From NCBI GenBank assembly GCA_003427395.1, contig BFEA01000280.1:1568214-1601077 (forward strand): a DNA stretch of 32,864 bases. Reading direction: 5' to 3'. Shown piece after piece: positions 29,706-32,864 of this stretch (position 1 is its first letter; every line of letters begins with the position of its first letter). Below the pieces are notes generated by a model. That model did no database searches. It was not told the origin of the DNA and saw only the letters and a program-made list of their open reading frames with translations. This DNA comes from Chara braunii (Eukaryota > Streptophyta > Charophyceae > Charales > Characeae). The translations under genes were made by a program, and so were the position numbers.

Positions 29706-29890
29706 ATTTTTTTAATCCGGTAAAAAAATGTCTCAGATGCTACAGACATCGAATACAATGTACGTACGTTGTATTCGACTTGTATAAGTTCTATTCTAGA
29801 AAAGAAAGAGCAATTTCTAAAAGTCCGATTTTTGGAGGTAATTCGAATAGAACGTACGTATGTTTTTTTTGGGGTAAGGAAGGTAGGCCT
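29706..29890. repeat. Palindrome repeat family, copy B
   Basis: A 28-bp palindrome with one mismatched pair (29,750-29,777; arms CGAATACAA / TTGTATTCG around GTACGTAC). It is preceded by a T tract with AATCC, contains CTAGAAAAG, and ends with AATTCGAATAGAACGTACGT and a T tract with GGGGTAAGGAAGGTAG. The order matches copy A at 15,470-15,690. Confidence 0.65.
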
Positions 29891-30265
29891 ACTGGTGTTC
29901 CCTCCTTTTGGCGGGAACAACATTGCGGACTGTGATCTACCTACAGGTTGTGAACCTAGACTGCTTCCCCTCTCCATTCAGTCCCGGGACCATCATTACC
30001 GACAGGTAAGCTACGGGACCTTTCCAGGCCATGCTGAAGTGCTGGAAAATCCCTACCAGGAGGTCCCTAGCCAATTTGTCCCTGGCGCTAAACTAACCCC
30101 CCGCCCCCCTTGCACACCCCAGCATACCCCACCGCTAACTTTCGGTTGTGACCCTCGCTGTCTCTCTATCCCTACCTTGTCCCCATCCAAGGCACAGTCA
30201 CACACACATGGCACACAGACCTGGACCTGGACTCCGGCAAGCCCATGGCCCACATACATGCTACC

Positions 30266-30366
30266 GTCTTCACCCGAATAGAACGCCCGGTCGTTACAGC
30301 CGTATTGGAAGCAACACTCAGTCTAGATGCAGCCATAATGACCGGGCATCCTATTCGGGTGAAGAC
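30266..30366. repeat. 101-bp foldback sequence
   Basis: GTCTTCACCCGAATAG at 30,266-30,281 is perfectly inverted at 30,351-30,366. After a three-base irregularity GCCCGGTC continues the pairing, with weaker pairing to about 30,300/30,332 and a loop of about 31 bases. It is either a small foldback element or a hairpin-forming transcript region. A short plus frame through it (MAHIHATVFTRIERP...) is probably coincidental. Confidence 0.65.
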
Positions 30367-30533
30367 ACTAGTGGCAGATCACAGGCACAGTTAGAAACAC
30401 ACAACAAATCACAGCGAAGCAGCCTCGGACCTGGAATTCTCGTAAAACGGACATCGGATCAGGACTGCTGGCACGTGGGCAACTGGCTCAGACGGCTCTG
30501 TGGCTCTTCCCGTTCTGTTGTGGGGTTGAGCCT

Positions 30534-30855
30534 GAGTACACGGTAGCCTACATATATCCGAACGACTGTCGCTTTGCATGCATGGCGGTTTCACCCTGTT
30601 GCAGTTGGGGTAATGGGGCGCCAAAATCTCTCCATTGTGGTTGAGCCTGAAAGCCTGTTGGTATCACAGGAGCATACCACCTCATCTACAAGAACTCATG
30701 AAGTAATACAGAATACAGATCATTGTGCAAGTCATGCTGGAAGACCTTCCTTTTAGCAAGAGTACTCGGTAGCCTGGTAGCCAACAGATATTGGAACGTC
30801 TCTTACTATGCATGCATGTCGGTTTCACCCAGTTGTAGTAGGGGCAATGGGGCAT
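30534..30855 (+). repeat. Diverged ~90-bp direct repeat
   Basis: Segments at 30,534-30,620 and 30,760-30,855 share GAGTAC(A/T)CGGTAGCCT, CATGCATG(G/T)CGGTTTCACCC and GGGG(T/C)AATGGGGC. Confidence 0.65.
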
Positions 30856-30964
30856 GATGCTTCTCATCAAGAGAGGGCTGATGGGCATGCCTGCTGACCG
30901 AACTTCACTCAGAACAGGCAAGTCTGGTAGCTTCCTATCTAGCTTAGTGCTGTCACAACTGCAT

Positions 30965-31086
30965 AAGGCGTCACATAAGTGCAATGTTCAGGGACGCTGG
31001 ACCCGGTTTCCAGCAGGTGCTGCACAAGGCGTCACATAAGTTCAATGTTCAGGGACGCTGGACCCGGTTTCCAGCAGGTGCTGCTC
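30965..31086. repeat. 61-bp tandem duplication
   Basis: Two units (30,965-31,025 and 31,026-31,086) starting AAGGCGTCACATAAGT, nearly identical. The second runs on into the A-tailed module. Confidence 0.9.
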
Positions 31087-31163
31087 CCCACCAATAGATG
31101 GAGCCTCCCCGGCGGTGCTGGTGGTGTCTGCTCTTACCAGCACCCCTAGCTTCCGCCTGGTTG

Positions 31164-31193
<30 letters not shown>
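31060..31193 (+). repeat. A-tailed module, copy 3
   Basis: GACGCTGGACCCGGTTTCC, CAGCAGGTGCTGCTCCCC and CCAATAGATGGAGCC, then about 60 bases, T7, and an A run of about 26 ending at an N (31,195). A terminal A tract on the same strand in all three copies marks this as a retroelement 3' end. Confidence 0.65.
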
Positions 31194-31194
<1 letters not shown>

Positions 31195-31299
31195 NGAACA
31201 ACATTTTCTCGACAATTGCAGGAATCTCAGGCAATGATTTGTGCGGGTCATTGCAGCCGTAACCAAATGTGTGATTACATTCCTAGACAAGTTTTCCTA

Positions 31300-31370
31300 A
31301 CCTAGAGTCCGGATTTGAACTCGTGATCTGTTCATTAGCAGTTCCGTGTGTGTACCATGCCCACCACATG
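31300..31370 (-). repeat. tRNA-derived SINE, family 1 copy B
   Basis: Minus strand: GTGGGCATGGTAC, GGAACTGCTAATGAACAG, CGAGTTCAAATCCGGA. Same words and order as copy A at 6,190-6,270, and the same perfect B-box-like GAGTTCAAATCC. Confidence 0.65.
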
Positions 31371-31487
31371 GGCTGGGTGGTGCACCTTCAAAATCTATCT
31401 CCTTAAACCGCCAGTACCTTTCTCATATGGGCTGGGTGGTGCACCTTCAAAATCTATCTCCTTAAACCGCCAGTACCTTTCTCATAT
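31368..31487. repeat. 59/61-bp tandem duplication
   Basis: ATGGGCTGGGTGGTGCACC begins units at 31,368 and 31,427, with a partial third start at 31,488. Each unit ends with TTAAACCGCCAGTACC, so the end of the foldback family was duplicated with it. Confidence 0.9.
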
Positions 31488-31615
31488 ATGGGCTGCGGGC
31501 GCTGCGTGCCAAGCGCGACCAATGCACGTGGTCGGCGTCGGAGGCCGAATTGGGCCTCCGCGTTAACCGCCACGTCCCCGATCCCAAGCGGGGAAAGGTA
31601 CTGGGTGGTTTAAAG
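31461..31615. mobile_element. Foldback element related to 11,662
   Basis: CTTAAACCGCCAGTACCTTTC at the left is inverted with small differences as GGAAAGGTACTGGGTGG plus TTTAAAG at the right (31,592-31,615). Inside is GGAGGCC/GGCCTCC. The ends match those of the foldback element at 11,662-11,755. Confidence 0.55.
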
Positions 31616-31658
31616 ACACTCAGGGAATGCCTGTCAAAAGACTGGCCAATTCTTTCAG

Positions 31659-31859
31659 ATGGCATGTGAGCAGGCCTCAGGTGCAGATCATGAACTTATG
31701 CAACTTACACGTCCAGGTTCATTCTTAGCTGGCTCTCAACCTACATTTTGTCTTCCTGATTTGACAGAAAAAAGTGAAAAAAAACATGCAATTTCATTAT
31801 GTTTGTTGCAGGAACTTCAAAGCTCAAACACTGCTGCTCCTTTTTCAGTCCAGTTACAG
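31659..31859 (+). CDS. Candidate internal exon (67 codons)
   Basis: Open frame from an acceptor-like TTCTTTCAG (ending 31,658) to a donor-like ACAG/GTAATG (31,860). It encodes MACEQASGADHELMQL, PGSFLAGSQPTFCLPDL, EKSEKKHAISLCLLQELQ and ends SVQLQ. A downstream acceptor TTTTGCAG (31,980) would add six codons and a stop. However, that downstream part lies in an inverted repeat arm (31,872-31,981), which weakens the gene model. No homologue recognised. Confidence 0.25.
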
Positions 31860-31871
31860 GTAATGTAAAAG

Positions 31872-32245
31872 TTGCATTTTTGCCCCTATAATTCACTGTG
31901 ATTTGTGATGATTAGTGTGCTGCCCCTGTGATTTCTGATATTTGCGGCTGACCCTTCTGAGATGTGTTCAAATTTTGCAGAATACCGGTCACACCATCTA
32001 GGCCTCGAATCCTTTTTCACCCTGTCCTTATGGTTGTAGATTTCGGTTTGTCATATACCCCCTTACTTCGGGCGGTTATGGACCGGGGTGCAAGTGTCGG
32101 AGCCTCAGGGGCACGTGAATGCAAATTGCATGCCTGTTTGGCAGGATCCTGCAGCAAAGTTGGCGGGGTCAGAAGGGCACTCTGCAAATATTGCAAATGA
32201 CAGGCGTAGAATGCAAATTATTGAAACCCTAGGGGCAAATAGCAA
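31872..32245. repeat. Inverted repeat pair around ~160 bases
   Basis: The left arm (31,872-31,981: TTTTGCCCCTA, ATATTTGC, CCCTTCTGA, TTTGCAG) matches in reverse the right arm (32,140-32,245). This is the layout of a small TIR element. The right arm is also repeated directly at 32,371-32,409 plus 32,677-32,780. Confidence 0.5.
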
Positions 32246-32296
32246 ATTTGTCCACTAAAGGGGAAGTCCCACTAGAGGCAGGTTGCAATAGGACAA
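32172..32296 (+). repeat. Direct repeat copy A (empty site)
   Basis: GCACTCTGCAAATAT, GTAGAATGCAAATTATTG and TAGGGGCAAATAGCAAATTT run on to GGTTGCAATAGGACAAC. Copy B has the same sequence, split after GTAGAATGCA by the U6 insertion. Confidence 0.8.
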
Positions 32297-32442
32297 CCCA
32301 GAAAAAACGCTAGTTAGGGGCAGGCCCCACTGGTTCATGGTCATGCGTTTTTCAAGTTTTTTGAAATAGGCCACTCTGCAAGTATCAGAATTTACAGGGG
32401 TAGAATGCACACATACACACACGCACACACACAAAAAAAAAA

Positions 32443-32460
32443 GTCCTTCCGGACATCCGT

Positions 32461-32492
<32 letters not shown>

Positions 32493-32540
32493 GGCCCCTG
32501 CGGAAGGATGACACGCATAAATCGAGAAATGGTCCAAATT
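32443..32540 (+). ncRNA. U6 snRNA sequence (retro-copy)
   Basis: A 98-base, nearly canonical plant-type U6. The 5' stem is GTCC...GGACATCCG, followed by AAAATTGGAACGATACAGAG with the intact ACAGAGA box. AGATTAGCATGGCCCCTGCG and AAGGATGACACGCATAAATC come next, and the end is GAAATGGTCCAAATT. Visible differences from the usual plant U6 are few (shorter 5' loop, CGG for CGC). It is directly preceded by A/CA tracts, with no TATA-like or USE element, and followed by A9 instead of the T run needed for Pol III termination. It is therefore most likely a retro-copy and not an active gene, although the RNA sequence itself is well preserved. Confidence 0.9.
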
Positions 32541-32549
32541 AAAAAAAAA

Positions 32550-32674
32550 GCGTGTACACACAGCTCAAGGAATATATGCACGGAAGAAGCTGCCAAAGTC
32601 CTCCATTGGGATCGAAATGAGATTCCGGGGTTCACAACACAAAAAAGAAAAAAAAAAAAAAAAAAAAAAAAAAA
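32550..32674 (+). pseudogene. A-tailed cDNA fragment fused to U6
   Basis: About 90 bases with one open frame (CVHSSRNICTEEAAK, then VLHWDRNEIPGFTTQ) followed by a long A tail. Parent RNA unknown. It may be an mRNA or another retroelement 3' end. Confidence 0.55.
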
Positions 32675-32809
32675 GCGAATGCAAATTATTGCGAATTGTA
32701 GGGGCAAATAGCAATTTGGGGCTTCTAAGTTGAGTAGACCCAAAATAGGCAAGTTGCCATCGGACAACTACCGGTCCTATATATCTATGTTCATGCTTTC
32801 CAAGCGTGA

Positions 32810-32864
32810 ACCTGGCTGAAATACCAGCCAGGATCGTGCCTTTTTTTTTTTTTTTTTTTTTTTT
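32810..32864 (+). other. Hairpin followed by T tract at window end
   Basis: CCTGGCTG/CAGCCAGG with a six-base loop, eight spacer bases, then about 25 T. It looks like a terminator, but in this eukaryotic repeat context it is more likely an A-tailed insertion on the minus strand or an assembly end. Confidence 0.5.

Larger units (their letters stand above)
32403..32683 (+). mobile_element. Retroinsertion carrying U6 plus A-tailed cDNA
   Basis: GAATGCA flanks the insertion directly (32,403-32,409 and 32,677-32,683). The 267 inserted bases are a (CA)n/A tract (32,410-32,442), U6 (32,443-32,540), an A9 linker, about 90 bases of non-U6 sequence (32,550-32,640) and a poly-A tail of about 34 bases (32,641-32,674). 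The uninterrupted paralogous site at 32,205-32,222 shows what was there before insertion. A-tail plus target duplication are hallmarks of LINE-driven retrotransposition. Confidence 0.75.

Noticed and set aside
31981-32001. Terminal exon of the 31,659 candidate gene
   Set aside because: It falls at the edge of an inverted-repeat arm and is only seven codons long, too weak to annotate.
32443-32540. Active U6 gene
   Set aside because: No upstream promoter elements, A tract in place of the Pol III T terminator, and clear retro-insertion signs.

Overview
The window looks like repeat-dominated nuclear DNA from the green lineage, probably a streptophyte. The nearly complete U6 snRNA sequence near the right end carries the plant-type 5' stem sequence (GGACATCCG). 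The LINE proteins have the plant L1 layout: a DUF4283/zinc-knuckle-like ORF1, then endonuclease, reverse transcriptase and a zf-RVT tail. A charophyte such as Chara is my best guess, but this cannot be proven from the sequence. Isolated Ns, long homopolymers and low-complexity DNA at both ends suggest a short-read draft scaffold.

Layout. 1-4.5 kb: CT/CA and GCGCACA low-complexity DNA, a U6 3'-half fragment, a hammerhead/Penelope-like motif, a tRNA-like SINE, a 128-bp x3 tandem array and A/T-rich spacer. 4.58-5.42 kb: the only convincing host-type gene, a 280-aa coiled-coil protein. 5.4-9.3 kb: microsatellites, a second tRNA-type SINE, and an approximately 860-bp palindrome-rich element with related ends. 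9.38-9.76 kb: C-terminal tail of a LINE (LINE-C). 9.8-11.8 kb: dispersed repeats and a small foldback element. 12-16.9 kb: AT-rich tract with a decayed LINE (LINE-B: RT at 12-13 kb, ORF1-like piece at 16.4-16.85 kb) and two small inverted-repeat elements at 15.16-15.69 kb. 17.16-23.46 kb: a near full-length but dead LINE (LINE-A). 23.45-25.94 kb: a hairpin-rich block with a tRNA-like head and a U6-like sequence; it appears to separate the LINE-A ORF1 body from an ORF1 N-terminal fragment at 25.94-26.2 kb. 26.3-28.2 kb: C-rich DNA with repeated Thr-Arg-Pro-His-Thr-Pro-coding segments and a 291-codon ORF. 28.3-31.6 kb: tandem and inverted repeats. 31.6-32.86 kb: a possible short exon, an inverted-repeat pair, and a U6 + A-tailed cDNA retroinsertion.

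The genes do not form a pathway. The common theme is retrotransposition. Three LINE copies lie in the same (minus) orientation, three U6-related sequences and at least three tRNA-derived sequences are present, and several A-tailed modules recur. The standout is the U6-cDNA chimera at 32.41-32.68 kb, whose empty site can be read from a neighbouring paralogous repeat. No CRISPR array, rRNA or bacterial operon was seen, and no intact transposase.
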